64,000 bases of DNA from Moniliophthora roreri (Eukaryota; Basidiomycota; Agaricomycetes; Agaricales; Marasmiaceae): assembly GCA_001466705.2 (NCBI GenBank), contig LATX02000001.1, forward strand, positions 2,542,001 to 2,606,000, given 5' to 3'. The notes under the pieces are model-generated. The model did no database searches and had not been told where the DNA came from. It was given only the letters and a program-made list of their open reading frames with translations. The translations under genes and the position numbers were made by a program. Each line of letters opens with the position of its first letter. Within the stretch, counting starts at the first letter, position 1. Below, piece by piece: positions 21,003 to 34,223 of the stretch.

Positions 21003-24000
21003 ATGGACGCTGGACAGGGATTGGGCGACAATGCCACCATCGATCGTCACCCCTTAGTATCATTCTTGTCTGCATTTTTCTGGGTACTTCGTACGTACTC
21101 AAGTCATTGATATCTCTGACCCAGGTTTAATTTGAATTTGTGATTTTAGTGTGGATTCTTTCGTGGGCTAAAGCATTGGTAGCCTTTGCGACAATAACTG
21201 TTCCTCGCTTGATTTATTCCATACTCTCGTATTCCATGACCTTGACGGTACGTTCACATATTCTTTATACGCTAAAGGTGACTCAAACCGGTCATTTAGC
21301 TCAACTTTTGGTCGTTCGCAATCATATTCATGCTTTCCGCGGTTGCTCTCAATTACTGGATACGATTCCGATACCTGAACGATTACACTCAACTGAAGGA
21401 ACCGCCACTTATGAAACCAGATGCGAAAGAGCTTCATCCAGATGTGAATACTGGTGCGAATAGGATTGAATTGCCACCCTGATCAACTTTCGCTAAAAAC
21501 AACGCACACAGTTCCACCACCCCCATTTCATAACTATCTGGACGACTTCTTGCAAGCCGTTAGGGTGTTTGGATTTGTACGTCACAGGTCACTAGCTCTG
21601 AAATTACCGACTTACGTTCTCTCTTTGTTTAGTTAGAGAAACCAGTGAGTAGGCAGACTCGAAGACTCCATTCTGTATTCATTGGAAATCAGGTTTTTCA
21701 TGAACTTGCGCGACACCTACAAACGAGAAGACTCATTGCAGGCGATAGCATCTCACTTGGGCAGGACAAGAGCTTCTACTGTGTCATCGATGGGACCGTC
21801 CAAGTCTATGCTCAGACGGGACACCCAGCGGATGATAGACACGGAGTATGGGACAACGAAGACATGAACGGCTTCCAGCTGCTGAATGAAGTTGGGAGCG
21901 GGGGTACTCTGTCAAGTCTATTTACGATTCTCAGTCTGTTCACAGAAGATGTCAAGATTAGCTGGCAGGATGAACATTCCGAAGAGTCTGACTTTGAGTC
22001 AGCATTGGATTCCGTTTCCCAAATTTCTGATCGAGGTCGATCAAATTCTGACATTCCAAAGCTGGATCTCGAACAGAGTGCGAGTAATGGTCGCCGGCGC
22101 CGTTCCTCCACCTCTTCAACAGCTTCAACAGTCCACGCTACTGGCCTGAAGTCTCCGAACGCGCGTCCAATCTCCAGGAGCGGTTATGCTTCACCCCTTT
22201 ATGAAGAAGATCACACCCAGGCATTCGTAGTTACCGAGTCTCCATATCCACAGTCAACATATAGAGACCAGTCGCATCACGGTCTAGTTGCTCGCGCTAG
22301 CGAAGACACCACGCTGGCGGTCATCCCTGCAGAAGCTTTCCGTCGTCTGACCAAGAAGTACCCAAAAGCAACTGGGCACATAGTGCAAGGTAAGCGTTTC
22401 TCTTGTCGCTAAGTCAGACTTGACGCTGACTCTGCTCAGTCATCTTGACACGTTTTTCCCGAGTTACTTTCAATGCTGCACACAAGTATCTGGGGTTGAC
22501 TTCAGAAGTCCTCCGAACTGAAAAGGCCATCAATGAGATTGCCAACCATCCACTCCCACCATCTTTCTATGAAGGTGGTGGTCTGCAGTATCTAAGACAG
22601 CGTTTCGATAGCACCGATAAATCCGATGAAAACGATGACACGGATTACTTTTCATCGAGGGTCAGACCATCGGCCTCCGTGTCATCGACCAGTCGCTGTT
22701 CTAATAGCAAAGATGTACTAGGTCCTCTTCCGAGCTCATCTCGACAGCCTCACTCAAGTTCCTCCACCTCCTCATTTTCAACGCCGTTCAAGCACCATAC
22801 ATCTCGACTTTCTGCCCAGGCAGGCGATCTTCTCACGAGCACTCATACCGCAGAAGAAGGTATCAACCGTGGCCCTATATCACGATCCTTCAGTATTCTC
22901 AACACTCCTCGAATTCGCACTGCCCCAATGGATGGTAGACGAAAGGCTAACTTACCTGTACACGACGAATTCGACCTTCGGGAAGAGGTTATGTCGTGTA
23001 TAGCGAAGTCAATTGGTCTTCTGCAACCTCCTCTTAGCGGAAGTGACTCCGTCGAGGCCTCTCCCGCATTCAGAGCCGCCGATGACCGTCGCTCTTCCTC
23101 GGGGGGCCCTTTGCTATTCAACTCATCCTTCAGCTCGCTTTCACTCTTGGACACTGGCGACGATAATTCCAGCGCAACAGGAGGATCTTCGACAATTGCC
23201 TCGGCCGATGGATACATGAGTGGCTTGGATAATGAAGTTGAGATGTTGTACTTCCCGGCCGGATCTATGCTGGCACGAGCAGGTGAACACAACACAGGTA
23301 TGAATATGGTCATGTCTTAGAGTATATCTATCTCAGCTCCGATCACTACAGGTTTATTCTATGTCATCGAGGGATTCTTGGACATTCTTCTTCCCGAAGC
23401 CGAATCTGGTCGCATTTCGAAATCCTCCGCTGCGTCTGAACGCGCCCAGAACGTTAAGAAGCCCCAAAGGGATGGTAGGAAACACCTTTTCACGGTCAAG
23501 CCTGGAGGCATAGCTGGTTACCTCGGTATGTCTGAATCCTGTAAGCTGATGCTTTGAGCTCATTGCAGGATAGCTTCATTATGTCATACCCCCTCCTACG
23601 TCGACATCATTGCAAAAACGGATACGTATGTTGGCTTCCTACCCTCCCATGCTCTGGAAAGAATACTGGAGAAGAGCCCCATAGTACTACTAACGCTCGC
23701 AAAGCGATTGATATCATTGTTATCTCCACTCGGTAAAGTTCCCTCGGAGTCACATCCATCGAGATGCTCATAGTCTACAGTTTTACATATCGATGCATCG
23801 CTCGATTGGATGCAGGTCAATGCAGGGCAAGTTCTATGGCGACCAAATGATACCAGCGATAGTTTCTACATAGTCATCAATGGTCGGTTACGTGTCATCG
23901 CAGATAAAGATGATGGAGGAGTCAAGATTGTCGGTGAATACGGTCAGGGGGATACTGTCGGAGAGTTGGATGTCATCACAAGTTCCCCACGAAGGAATAC

Positions 24001-26467
24001 TGCTCATGCTATTCGTGACACTGAGCTAATCCGGATGCCACAGACACTTTTCAATGCGATTTCGGCCAGGTATGTCCACAGCCTCCTAATGTGGGTTGTC
24101 GTAATGATCATTCGTTAATAGGAATCCTCAAACTACCGCTCAGTGAGCAAATCAAGAAACGCTTGTGACATATCTCTTAAACATGGTTTTCAGGCTCCTC
24201 CGAAGAATTGCGTCCAGAGTCCGTGACGAGATAGATGCCTCCTCACATGCGCAATCCCGAAATAGCCCAACTACGGAACAGGGATACAACAATAATCTCA
24301 AGACTGTAGCAATCCTACCCGTCACGCGACTTGTCCCTGTGGAGGCATTCGCGAAAAAGTTGCAGGCAGCACTAGAAGGCATTGGAGCGAGTACTGCTTA
24401 TCTTACTCAGGCATCTATGTCTAGCCACCTCGGAAGACATGCCTTTACCAGGATGGGTAAATTGAAGGCTGCGGGTTGGTTGGCCGATCAGGAGCAGAGG
24501 TACCGCACCGTCCTCTACGTTGTAGACTCCGCCGTCAACGGCAACTGGACCCAAACTTGTATCCGACAGGTTTGAAGTTTTCATTTGCCACCCGACTAGC
24601 CCCACTCATCCGTTCTACCTTAGGCTGACTGTGTAATGGTAGTGGGAATGGGCGACGACCCGTCACTAGGCGAATACGAGCGTCTTCTATTATCGATGAA
24701 AACCACTGCCAGGAAGGAACTCATTCTTCTCCATCCAGATCGTTCCGTGGTTCCGGGATCCACTCGTGAATGGTTGAAGGTCAGTTCATTACATTCCCGC
24801 TGTCTAGTAGACACTTATGGGACGTAGAACCGGCCGTGGATCCATCAACACATTCATGTAGAACTTCCAGTGAGCATGCAGCATACACCTGCCTAATTCC
24901 TAACGTTGACCCACATGGAACAGGGGCTTGCCGTACCAATATCCAAATTCACAATGCCAAAAGATCCCGACCCGATGGAAAAACTGAAGAGTCTCAAAGA
25001 TAAAGTTCAAAATGAGATTCAGAAGTACCGTGGTGGCTCGCATGACCCCAGGCCGCAACGTATGCCCCATGTCAACGATTTCTCACGCTTGGCTCGACGA
25101 ATCTGCGGCAAGTCTATCGGGTTAGTTCTTGGAGGTGGAGGTGCTCGCGGAATTGCTCATCTTGTGAGTTGCGTCCGCCTATTTCATGGACATCTCTTGA
25201 TATCCTTGTCATATTCAGGGCCTCATACGCGCTTTGGAGGAATATGGAATACCAATAGATCACATCGGAGGTAAGTCCTATTACTCACCGGTTATTAACT
25301 CTCGGCATGCTCATGGTATACAGGGACAAGTATTGGCTCGTTCATTGGTGGGCTCTATGCTCGCGAGGGCGACATCCTATCCAGTGCCGGCCGGACTAAG
25401 CAGTTCAGTGGACGAATGGGAAATATCTGGCGCATTCTCTCCGATGTGACCTATCCCATTGTGGCATATACAACCGTAAGTCTCGTTCGGTTACGGCTGC
25501 GCGAAGAGTGTTCTAAAGTTAGGGCATAGGGGCATGAGTTCAACAGGGCGATATACAAGGCTTTCTACGATCTTCATATTGAGGATATGTGGCTACCTTT
25601 CTATTGCAACACAACAAATATCAACACATCTCGGATGGAAATCCATGACACTGGATATGCCTGGAGATTCGTTCGTACGTTCTTGTTCTCGTTATGCTAT
25701 CGTACATCTCAAAGAGACTCGGATAGGTGCATCAATGACACTGATCGGCCTGTTACCTCCGCTTTGTCACAACGGGAACATGCTTGTCGACGGCGGATAC
25801 GGTGAGTTCTACGACAGTCGTTCGTCAAGGATGAATTCTCATTCTCATTCCTTTCAATCCCAGTGGATAATCTGCCTGTTTCGGCCATGTTCTCAATGGG
25901 TGCGAGTGCCGTATTCGCATGCGATGTTGGATCAGTAAGTTTCATCCCAAGCCAGCGAGAATTATTTTCTGACTTTGGTCAGATCGATGACAACTCCCCA
26001 CGTAACTTTGGAGACTCTGTTTCCGGATGGTGGTTATTCATTAACCGCTGGAATCCTTTCTCAAACGCCCGAAACATACCTGCAATAACAGAAATACAGA
26101 GCCGGCTTGCGTAGTACGTACCGTTCAACCTCTTTGTATCCTAATATATTGATAACTTTAACAGCGTCTCGAGCGTCAAAACTCTGGAAGAGGCGAAGGT
26201 GGCTCCAGGATGTTTATACATCCAGATGCCTGTCCAAGAGGTTTGTTCTCAAAAAATAAAACATGCCCAGTTAAGCTAACCAAATTTGTTTCTCAGTATG
26301 GAACACTCCAATTCGGCAAATTTGAGGAACTTCAGAAGGTTGGGTACAATGCTGCCATCAAGATTCTTGACAAGTGGTCGGATGAGGGAGTTCTCCCTTC
26401 AGCAGTTATTGACGGGTCACCGAGCGTTAGCACGAAGGGGCGAGCTGCTCGTCGAAACTCAATATAA
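21003..26467 (+). CDS. NTE1: NTE1 lysophospholipase (neuropathy target esterase family)
   Basis: ER-membrane serine esterase that deacylates phosphatidylcholine and lysophosphatidylcholine to glycerophosphocholine. The start [10 protein letters not shown] at 21003 is followed by two hydrophobic helices ([29 protein letters not shown]). Then come cyclic-nucleotide-binding-like domains ([38 protein letters not shown]...[14 protein letters not shown]) separated by long Ser-rich segments. The patatin domain has the oxyanion loop [14 protein letters not shown], the nucleophile [10 protein letters not shown] (Ser codon 25329-25331) and the catalytic Asp in DGGYVDNLP (Asp codon 25789-25791), so the Ser-Asp dyad is complete. 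About 17 exons encode roughly 1500 aa, the usual fungal length. Introns fall just before GTSIG and inside DGGY|VDN. It is convergent with the histone-fold gene, 121 bp apart. Confidence 0.93.
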
Positions 26468-26588
26468 GTGAGACCACTGCAAAAGGGATTCACGAGCTTG
26501 CAAAATTTCCATGAGATTTATAAATCTACACACTGTTAAATAATATACAATGGTCAAAGTCCAACTAGAAAGTAAAGCGAATTGAACG

Positions 26589-27908
26589 TCAGGGCTCCTG
26601 CGTGTAAATAGTGCGCCCAGTGTTTGAGCTACCCCCGTTCTGCAGGAATCCACTGGCTGGTCCTGTGAACTGCCCAGATGTCTTCTCTGGAGAATCCTCT
26701 GTATCTTTTGCTGGAACGGGAGCGTCGGTTTTGACAGTCGTATCGTTGTATAGTGCCTCGAGTGTGAGGGGCGCTCGTTTACCAAAATAATTGGCAGGTG
26801 GATTGGGATGTTTGGGGTGATCTGGCGGTAGGGAATCCATGATTGATCCCGCTAAGGAGGTTTTGGGCCGTTTTTTTGCCTCAAAAATGATCGGGTCTGA
26901 CCAGTGCGTCCATGGTCTGGCATCGAGCACACCAGCGCCTGGCGTCCGAGACGAGGTCGTTAGCTCGGGTGGTCTGATTGCGTTGGGATCTGGAGGCTGC
27001 ACTTTGAGGGTGTGAATGTTAAAAGTACTCGAAGTGTCCGTTCCATTCGTCTTGGACTTTGATTTCTTTGGGGGTTTGGGAGGAGCTGAATTTATCGGAA
27101 GTTTCGGAGCGATGGCGGTAGATTGCGATGTCGGAAGTTGTGGAGGTGCAGAGACGGGCTCAACGTTGAGCAATCCTTGTTCAGCATCTTTGTACGTTTC
27201 TCGGAGTTGCAGGGCTGTGTGCAGGGGCACTGGCGCTGGTACCATCTCTGAGAGGTATTTTCAGCATGGTGTAGAACGTCTAGCACGAAGAATACTCGCC
27301 CTTCAAGAACATGAATTCCTGGTATTGTCTAGTCGTATCCGCTTGAGATATTGTTAGACCTAGAGCTAAACGGATGGAAATCGTGTCGTACCCATATCCT
27401 GATAGGTGATATTATTTCTTTGCTGTCTTTTGGCCTCTTGAAGACCGCCCTGCACCATTCTTCGTATGAATTCTTCCTTTAAGAAAACCGTACGTCAACA
27501 AGGAGCCCGTTAAGCATATTATTGATACGCACTGTTGCAATCGACAAGACGAAGAATCCCTCTTTCGATAGAGCAATATTGCTTGTTACCCCTGCCATTA
27601 TTCAGACAGTTTACTCAAAATGAGACTATATAGTACATACCATCGGCCTGCAATATATTTTCGATGCGAACTTGCGGTAGTAGGGTCTGCCCTGGCTTTC
27701 TTTTCCCTTCCCCGGGCTTGTAAGACTCTTCCTGCTCATCCTCCGCTTCTGATGGAGATTCGGACATCAACTCGTCCACTTGCTCCTCTTCATCTGAAAA
27801 CACCTCATCCACCTCGTCATCATCGCCCTTCCCCTCTGGGGTGGGTATGCTCGTCGTCGACGATAACCTTGATATGTGTGGGGGTGTTGGTCTGGAGGTA
27901 CTGGCCAT
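26589..27908 (-). CDS. Histone-fold protein, CHRAC15/Dpb3-like
   Basis: Predicted nuclear histone-fold subunit of the CBF/NF-Y type. The N-terminus is an acidic disordered segment (KGDDDEVDEVFSDEEEQVDE). The histone fold starts LLPQVRIENILQADG, continues SNIALSKEGFFVLSIATEEF and RRMVQGGLQEAKRQQRN, and ends ITYQDMADTTRQYQEFMFLK. The ITYxDxA...xFxFL ending is characteristic of CHRAC-15 and Dpb3, which pair with a Dpb4/CHRAC-17 partner in chromatin remodelling or DNA polymerase epsilon. At least four introns interrupt the fold. An extended Pro-rich tail of about 190 residues (PPKPPKKSKSK; DARPWTHWSDPII) is longer than in yeast Dpb3. The ATG at 27908 was chosen because translation opens straight into the acidic tail. 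Complex membership cannot be told from sequence. Confidence 0.75.
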
Positions 27909-29707
27909 GGTATGAAGCGTGTCAGGGTGAAGGGGGAAATGATAAATCACGAGATGTCGGGCGTTTTTCCTTCCACCACGAACACCGGTAGTTGACACGG
28001 AGTCAAGGCCTACATCCTGCAGTGTCTCCTTGTCAATCAATGTAGGCGATCGAATAGCTCGGAAATCTCTAAAAGGCTCAAGGTATGCGGTACATCGCGT
28101 TTACTGTAACATTCAATAGTTCAAGGTATGTGGTACTTTTTTTGGTACCATGCAACTCGGGAGGGGGTAATTGTTTCTGCAAAGTCATGGGGCTTCGAGT
28201 AATAGTATCGCCGTGCCAGCAAGTTTTATTTCCTCTTCATGACAACATTGTCTTCGGTGCCGCCAAGTTCAGTACTTGTAACAAACGCCACTGCGTTGGT
28301 GAGATATGTTCCGCCGGAATATTTCAATTCACGATGTTTGATCTGCCGCATGGTAAGTGAGAGCTTCTAGGGTCATGCCTTTACCAGCTCAATTTGTTCG
28401 CACAATTGAAACGGTTATCTAGGGTTTCTGTTACCTTCAACGTCTTGGTTCCAGCGAGCGAGCAAGTAATCAATGACCCGGATCATGTGTATTTCGATAA
28501 CGTCTTTGGTTGCTTTCGAATGGCGCATGGCGATTTCTGGCAGTTCTGAAAACTGCCTCGAGCTGCATGCGTTCTTACCTCTGATGGCCTCGACAAACCT
28601 TATCATCCAATAGATTCATTACATCCAGGCCCGGTACCTTACGTCGAGAGACAATTGCGAAGTACGAGTGTTACGTCTAGTCGTTGCGACCTTGTTCAAG
28701 TTGCAGTCTATCCTTCCCAGCGACGTCAAGAATGTGTCAGTTCTTGTTCCCAAGAACTCGTGTCTATTGGCCTTCACGTCTGAGAAGTGCCATCGAACCG
28801 TGGCTCCGCAATCAAATCTGTTTATTACCGTGGAGTAAGACGTTCTTTGTCTCTTATGGCTCCGTGTCACTGATAAAACTTTCAATTCCAGTTGTCTGAA
28901 AACGATACGGCAGGACAGCGGGAGAATTACCAAGAGCAATAGCACATGCGTTTTGTTGATTCTATGAGCCGTGTAACAGTAAGATTGTTGACACTACCAA
29001 TTATGGGCTTGGTGTTGTTCGTTGATCTTCTCTATTATCTCGGTTTAATCGCATGTCTTCAGGCAACAAAGTTCACGGAATAAAACGGCGGGAGCGCGCC
29101 GTCGTTACGCGACGTGTCTATAATGATGCACCTACCCCAGACACCCTCGGATGGAATGAGGGGCACATGGTAGACTTGATGAGTCTACGTTGTGGCGGAC
29201 AAGTCATTCCCATCTTGACCAATTTTCCAATCCAATGCTATAAAACTCTTCCGAGCCAATCACCTGGCCCACTTCATAACGGAACGCTGCTTTATTTCTG
29301 TCACATCATGCTTGATCAGCTACAAAATGTGGGAAGATACAAACGGTTGTTGCCCACCGACAAACACGCGCCCATAATAAGTGGCAGGGGGGTCGCCTTT
29401 GAGAATTTTAGCGGCAGAAAACACAATTTGATCTGGTGGTTTTTTCGCCTACTTAAAAGCTCCGGCGCTAGAACAGCGTGTTTTCTTCTGCTCCTTGACC
29501 TCCACTAACCTCCCCTGTGGATTTCAACACACACGATTGTCTTGTCTTCAACGCGTTTTTAGGATCACGGGTACGCTTTTGGTCTTGTCAGTCTCGAACC
29601 TGCGGACTGATATCGGGCACTTTTTTGAATGCAGAGCGGTGCTGTCGCGTTCTTTGACGTGTCTTGTGTTGCCTTTAAGCTCAAACCTAAACTTCGACGA
29701 GTAAATC
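27909..29707. other. 1.8 kb divergent intergenic region
   Basis: It holds promoters for the histone-fold gene (-) and the YABBY-like gene (+). No gene was firmly recognised. A 63-codon minus-strand ORF at 28415-28606 has protein-like composition and is listed in the findings. Confidence 0.4.
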
Positions 29708-30176
29708 ATGGCACCCCACAACACAAAGAAAGGAGGAAGTTCGAAATCCTGTAAGTGGCTGCCTCAGTTCTCACAATGACCGACTGACACGTTCCTACTA
29801 ATATCAGCTGGCAAAGGCACAACTCCAAAGTCCAAGAAGGGTGTGTTCATTACCTTACTCATCGTCCAACTCAAGCGAGGTTGATGTCCTTCCCCAGCCA
29901 AATCTCCCGGAGGTTCGAAAAAGAAGTTGACACCGTTCAACAAATTCATGGTGAATAGTACGATATTGCGTAATCAAAAAACTTCTCTCATGTCATTTTC
30001 AGCGATCTGAAATGGCCCGCCTCAAAGAAGATGAACCCGAGATGTCACATCAGGACAGGTTAGTTGCTTTACAATCTTACAAACCCAAACCAACCTCATA
30101 TCTTCAAAGGTTCAAGGTTGCAACGGCGAACTGGAAAACTGCGCCAGAGAACCCGAAGCGAGAAAAGGGTGATTAG
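29708..30176 (+). CDS. Small YABBY/HMG-box-like nuclear protein
   Basis: An 83-aa protein encoded by five short exons: 29708-29750, 29808-29840, 29898-29950, 30003-30058 and 30110-30176 (252 nt, exactly 84 codons with stop). All four introns have GT-AG ends. The N-terminus is Lys/Ser/Gly-rich and disordered (MAPHNTKKGGSSKSSGKG). The rest reads KKKLTPFNKFMRSEMARLKE, EPEMSHQDRFKVATANWKTA and PENPK. The pattern TPFNKFM...E..RLK...P.M.H..RF..A..NWK.A..NP is the HMG-like half of YABBY-type domains, known in small fungal proteins. A DNA-binding nuclear role is inferred. Each exon is too short to stand out as an ORF, so it is easily missed. Confidence 0.8.
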
Positions 30177-30753
30177 TCTTCCAACCTCGAGATAAATCTT
30201 TGCATGTCCGCCGACTATTTTTCAAGTCGCTCATCAAACAATTCTACTTGCGTATACCCACCGATATATTCTTGAAGTATATACACCACGATACCTTCCA
30301 TTCACATATTTCTTGGACGCGGTGATTGTCATTATCACACAGACCTATTCAATCACTGCCTACAAGTTTCAACAGTGCATTCTTTACAATCGCCTTGACA
30401 CGGGTATGAACCGTGGTCAAGCACTAGGATATCGATTTTGGTCCGATAAGGCATGCATTTCGAGACCTGCTGCACCTTGAATCTGGCTGAAAGTTTGTTG
30501 TTCAGAGGTTCCTACCTGGGCCTACTCTAGCCCCTAGACGAGATGTAACCCGGAAAGGAAGGGTATTAGGTCATCACCATGAATGAATTCCGGGTTCTCC
30601 GGTCCAGCGCTTGTGGAGACATGCCCTATTCTTATCGACCATCCTAATTAATCTTCTTCTCCATTTCTATCTATACAATCATTCTCTCAGATTAACCGAC
30701 TCGAGCCGACACTGCAGTTTCTGCATGCACATTGCACACCTTGACGGTTCACC
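30177..30753. other. Intergenic region upstream of the F-box/LRR gene
   Basis: Holds the YABBY-like 3' end and the F-box promoter. Pyrimidine-rich DNA lies just before the F-box start. Nothing else was seen. Confidence 0.45.
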
Positions 30754-33700
30754 ATGAGCGCAACGCATGGTATCGATAACGAGGATCCTCTCTTGTACTT
30801 CGAACCACTCGACTCTCTGACGGATTTTGGATCACCCTCTACATCTACGCTTGAAGGAATGGATGATGAGAGAGCGATGGAGAGCAGTTCGTCTATGCAG
30901 AAGGGCAAAGAGAAAGCAACATCATTGCCCATGCCAATAATGATATCGCACTCGGATACCCAGACTTTTGATGAATTTGGGGTCTCGCCACCATGGTCCA
31001 CATCCTCGAGTTACTACGACCCCCCTGCAGACACTCCCATTGCTTCATCTCCTTCACCATCATCTATGAGCTTCACGTTGGGCTCTTTTACGGCATCCTG
31101 GCAGATGTCCACGGCATCGGAGTTTAAGGAAGGGCCGTCTATGATGTACGAGAAATGGAAGGGAAAGGAAAGGGCGACGGAGTTGGAGGGGATTGCGCCT
31201 CCGTCAACATCACCACTGGTATTCACGAACAATTCATTCGATGGGGCACAGAGAGACATCTCTCTACCTTCTCCATCCCCTTCCGCAGGCGTTTCATCTT
31301 CGTCTTCAGTCCCTGTCTCACGAACAGCACACGAACCGTTCACGACACTCATAAGGCCTCCGGAGCGCTCAGCGGCCGCGGGTAATGAGGGCACAGTTAC
31401 CGCCTCCGCTCCCAAGCCTCTGAAACCATCTAGACGACACTCTTATCCCCACTCTAATCCCAACATTCGTCGTCCAGTCGCTACATCATCTATGGCGAGG
31501 CTGAAAGCCAAGCTTGGATCATCTAACAAGATCCATAGTAACCTAGCTCGCAAACTCTTGTCTAGGAAAGCCCCAGAACCCTCTGGGTTCATTACGCAGA
31601 TCGGGAAAAATTCCATCAAGACCCCCACGGATCGAGTAGAGAATGTAGCTTTGGAAATGGACAAGACGTTGGTAGCAGCAGATATGCAGCCATTTATCTT
31701 TGCGCCCGTGCCTCAGTCACCTTTTTCACTGAAGACTAAAGGGCGATCCCTTTCCTCTCCGTATCCGTTATCGGTACTGGACATCATTCCAGTCACATCG
31801 CAGGATATCTTCGTGCCTATTCCAATGGTTGTTCGCAACTATTTTGACGAGATGCTTCCGAGAGAGCTGAAGCTTCACATTTTGGCATCACTTGTGTCTT
31901 TGCACGAGAACGATCACATGGGGACCATCGAGCGCGGAGAGTGGACAGCTCTCAAATCTGCCTCTGCGAAGAATAGATGGATTGGGAAGGATCGAGCAAT
32001 CAGAGAGCTTGTGAAGTTCAGCCGTGTACGTGTTCTCTCGGGCTTTACCCTGTAGATTCACGTATTCTGAACCTCAAATGATAGGTATCGAAGTCTTGGC
32101 AAATGCTGATCTTCGATGGTCAGCTATGGTCTCAGCTAAACCTTCATTCGTTCCCAGTCATGCCCAAGTCTCTCCTTTCACGCCTAGCTAATGCCGGAGG
32201 TCGATTTACCACGTCTCTTGAACTACCTGGCCACACTCACATCAACTCCGTCGCGCTTTTAGACGCGACAGACAAATTGTCTGCACCTCTTGAGGACTCC
32301 CCATCTATTACTTCGTTCACTGGTCAACCATACACCCGTCTTACTACAGTGAATTTGCGTGGATGCACTTCAATTAACACGCGTTCTTTGCATCACCTTC
32401 TCGTGCGGTCTCCCTTCCTCGAGAAGTTATGTGTCCGAGGTCTCACGGTCGTGACGAATACGACTTGCGATATACTCGGAATGTACAATTCCCAGATCAC
32501 ATCCCTCGATATGGGCAGGTGTCCAAACATGGACGCAGAAGGCATTCGCCGGCTGGCTGCTGCTGCTATTGGTCGAGGCGAGGCCATGCCATTAAAGGAA
32601 CTCCGAGTTGGGGGGTTGCGGAATGTCACGGACGGCATGATGGCAACCTTAGGCAAGGCAACGCCGTTCTTGGAAGTCCTCGATTTGAGCTATTCGAAGC
32701 AGCTGCATAATTCGGCTGTGGAAGCGTTCGTATTGTGTGACGATGCGAATGATGTCAGGGAGGAGTATTATGGCTGCAAGACCATCACGGTGAACCAAGA
32801 CACCCGGGATGGACCGCGTGTTATGAAACGGGTAACGGGTCTACGCCACCTGAACCTGTCGTGTTGTCCACTCTTGACAGATAACGCTTGCACAATGCTC
32901 GTAGGTACTCTGCCCAAATTAGAATACCTCGAGATGGCAGGGATTGGAGAGGACTTGAAGGATGATGGACTAGTGAAACTCCTCGAGACAACGCCAATGA
33001 TCCGCAAATTGGATTTGGAGGACGCTTGCGATATCACGGATAAGGTTTTGGAGGCGTTGACGCCTTCAGTGAGAGATCCCTTACTATCCGGCGAAGAGCG
33101 CAACGGGAGCTTGATTATCGAGTCCGGACATGCTCTCGAGGAGCTAGTCATCTCCTGGGCTGCCAATTTGACAGAATCGGCTTTGATCGACCTCATTCGG
33201 TCTTGCCCTCGCCTGACAAAGGTAGAAGCAGACAATACCAGGATGGGGTCTGCGGTCGTGAAGGAGTTCGTCGGGACAAGTCGAAAGAGACAAACAGTTA
33301 ATGCCAAGCTTGGTGTTGTTGATTGTCGGCTGGTTGGAGACCATGTCATTAAGGAACTTAGCACCGAAATCCGACCAAGAATGGGATGGAGAGGCTGGGA
33401 AGCCAGGAAACTCAAGTATTTGGATGGAAGAGACTTTGGTTGCAGGCCAGAATGGGAAGTCAAAGCGGGAATGCGCGAGGAAAAGGAGAAGGATCCGGAC
33501 AAAGAGGCGATTATGAAGGTTGCCCAAGGTCAAGATGAGTTGGACGAGAGAAGAGTGGTTGTAAAGTTGTACTCCACCTGGCAAATTGTGTGGAGCACGA
33601 GGGAGAAGCGGAGGAAGGACAGCTTGAAAAAGAAAGCCATTATCGAATCGGAAGATTCAGAGGTTGACGTGTTTGGATCTAGGGGGATTGATGGTAGCGG

Positions 33701-33815
33701 AAGGAGTAGTGTAAGATGGTGGGCGCCTGGCGGAAGAAGGTCCCGTCCAGGTAGTGGCACCAATTCACCAAGCCCCTTCGAGATGAATACCAATGACGGA
33801 TGTGCGATCATGTAA
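30754..33815 (+). CDS. F-box and leucine-rich-repeat protein
   Basis: Probable substrate receptor of an SCF ubiquitin ligase. Two exons (30754-32025, 32085-33815) give 1000 aa. Residues 1-360 are Ser/Pro-rich and disordered. An F-box-like segment at about 370-450 begins MLPRELKLHILASLVSLHEN and ends RVSKSWQMLIFDGQLWSQL; the intron lies just before VSKSW. Cysteine-containing LRRs follow (LTTVNLRGCTSINTRSLHHL, ITSLDMGRCPNMDAEGIRRL, LRHLNLSCCPLLTDNACTML, IRKLDLEDACDITDKVLEAL), the Grr1/Skp2/Pof2 repeat type. The tail is highly charged, with a poly-basic stretch (REKRRKDSLKKK) and an acidic SEDSEVDVF. The target is unknown. The insertion of about 35 residues inside the F-box (NDHMGTIERGEWTALKSAS) is longer than usual. 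Confidence 0.85.
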
Positions 33816-34223
33816 GAACTTCTTTTCTTCTTTTTTGTGTTACTCGCGGCATTGTATATCTGTATCATGTGTCCGTTGAAAGGACTAACGAATTCCTGTG
33901 TATACATCCAATTTTTGCACATTCCTCGTGTAGTAATATCTCTCCTCACTCATGACTTTGATGACCACTACTCACCCATTCTACCATGTACTTTTGTATC
34001 TAGCTGTTTCTGGTGCACTTTTTTGAATATTAGTTTGCGACGCGGACACCTCGACGCTCAAACCTAGTCATATATCTCCTCCACAAGCAACGTGCCATTA
34101 CATGAAAACAGCGAGTAGGTGCAAGAAGGAATAGAAGTTAAGTGTACGATGAACTGTCGAAAAGTAAACTATGCAAAGAGAATATAAATACTTGCATGCA
34201 CCAGTCAACAGTATTGTCCCGTG
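33816..34223. other. Convergent intergenic region
   Basis: 408 bp between two convergent genes, presumably overlapping 3' UTRs. T-rich DNA follows the F-box stop. No gene was seen. Confidence 0.5.
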
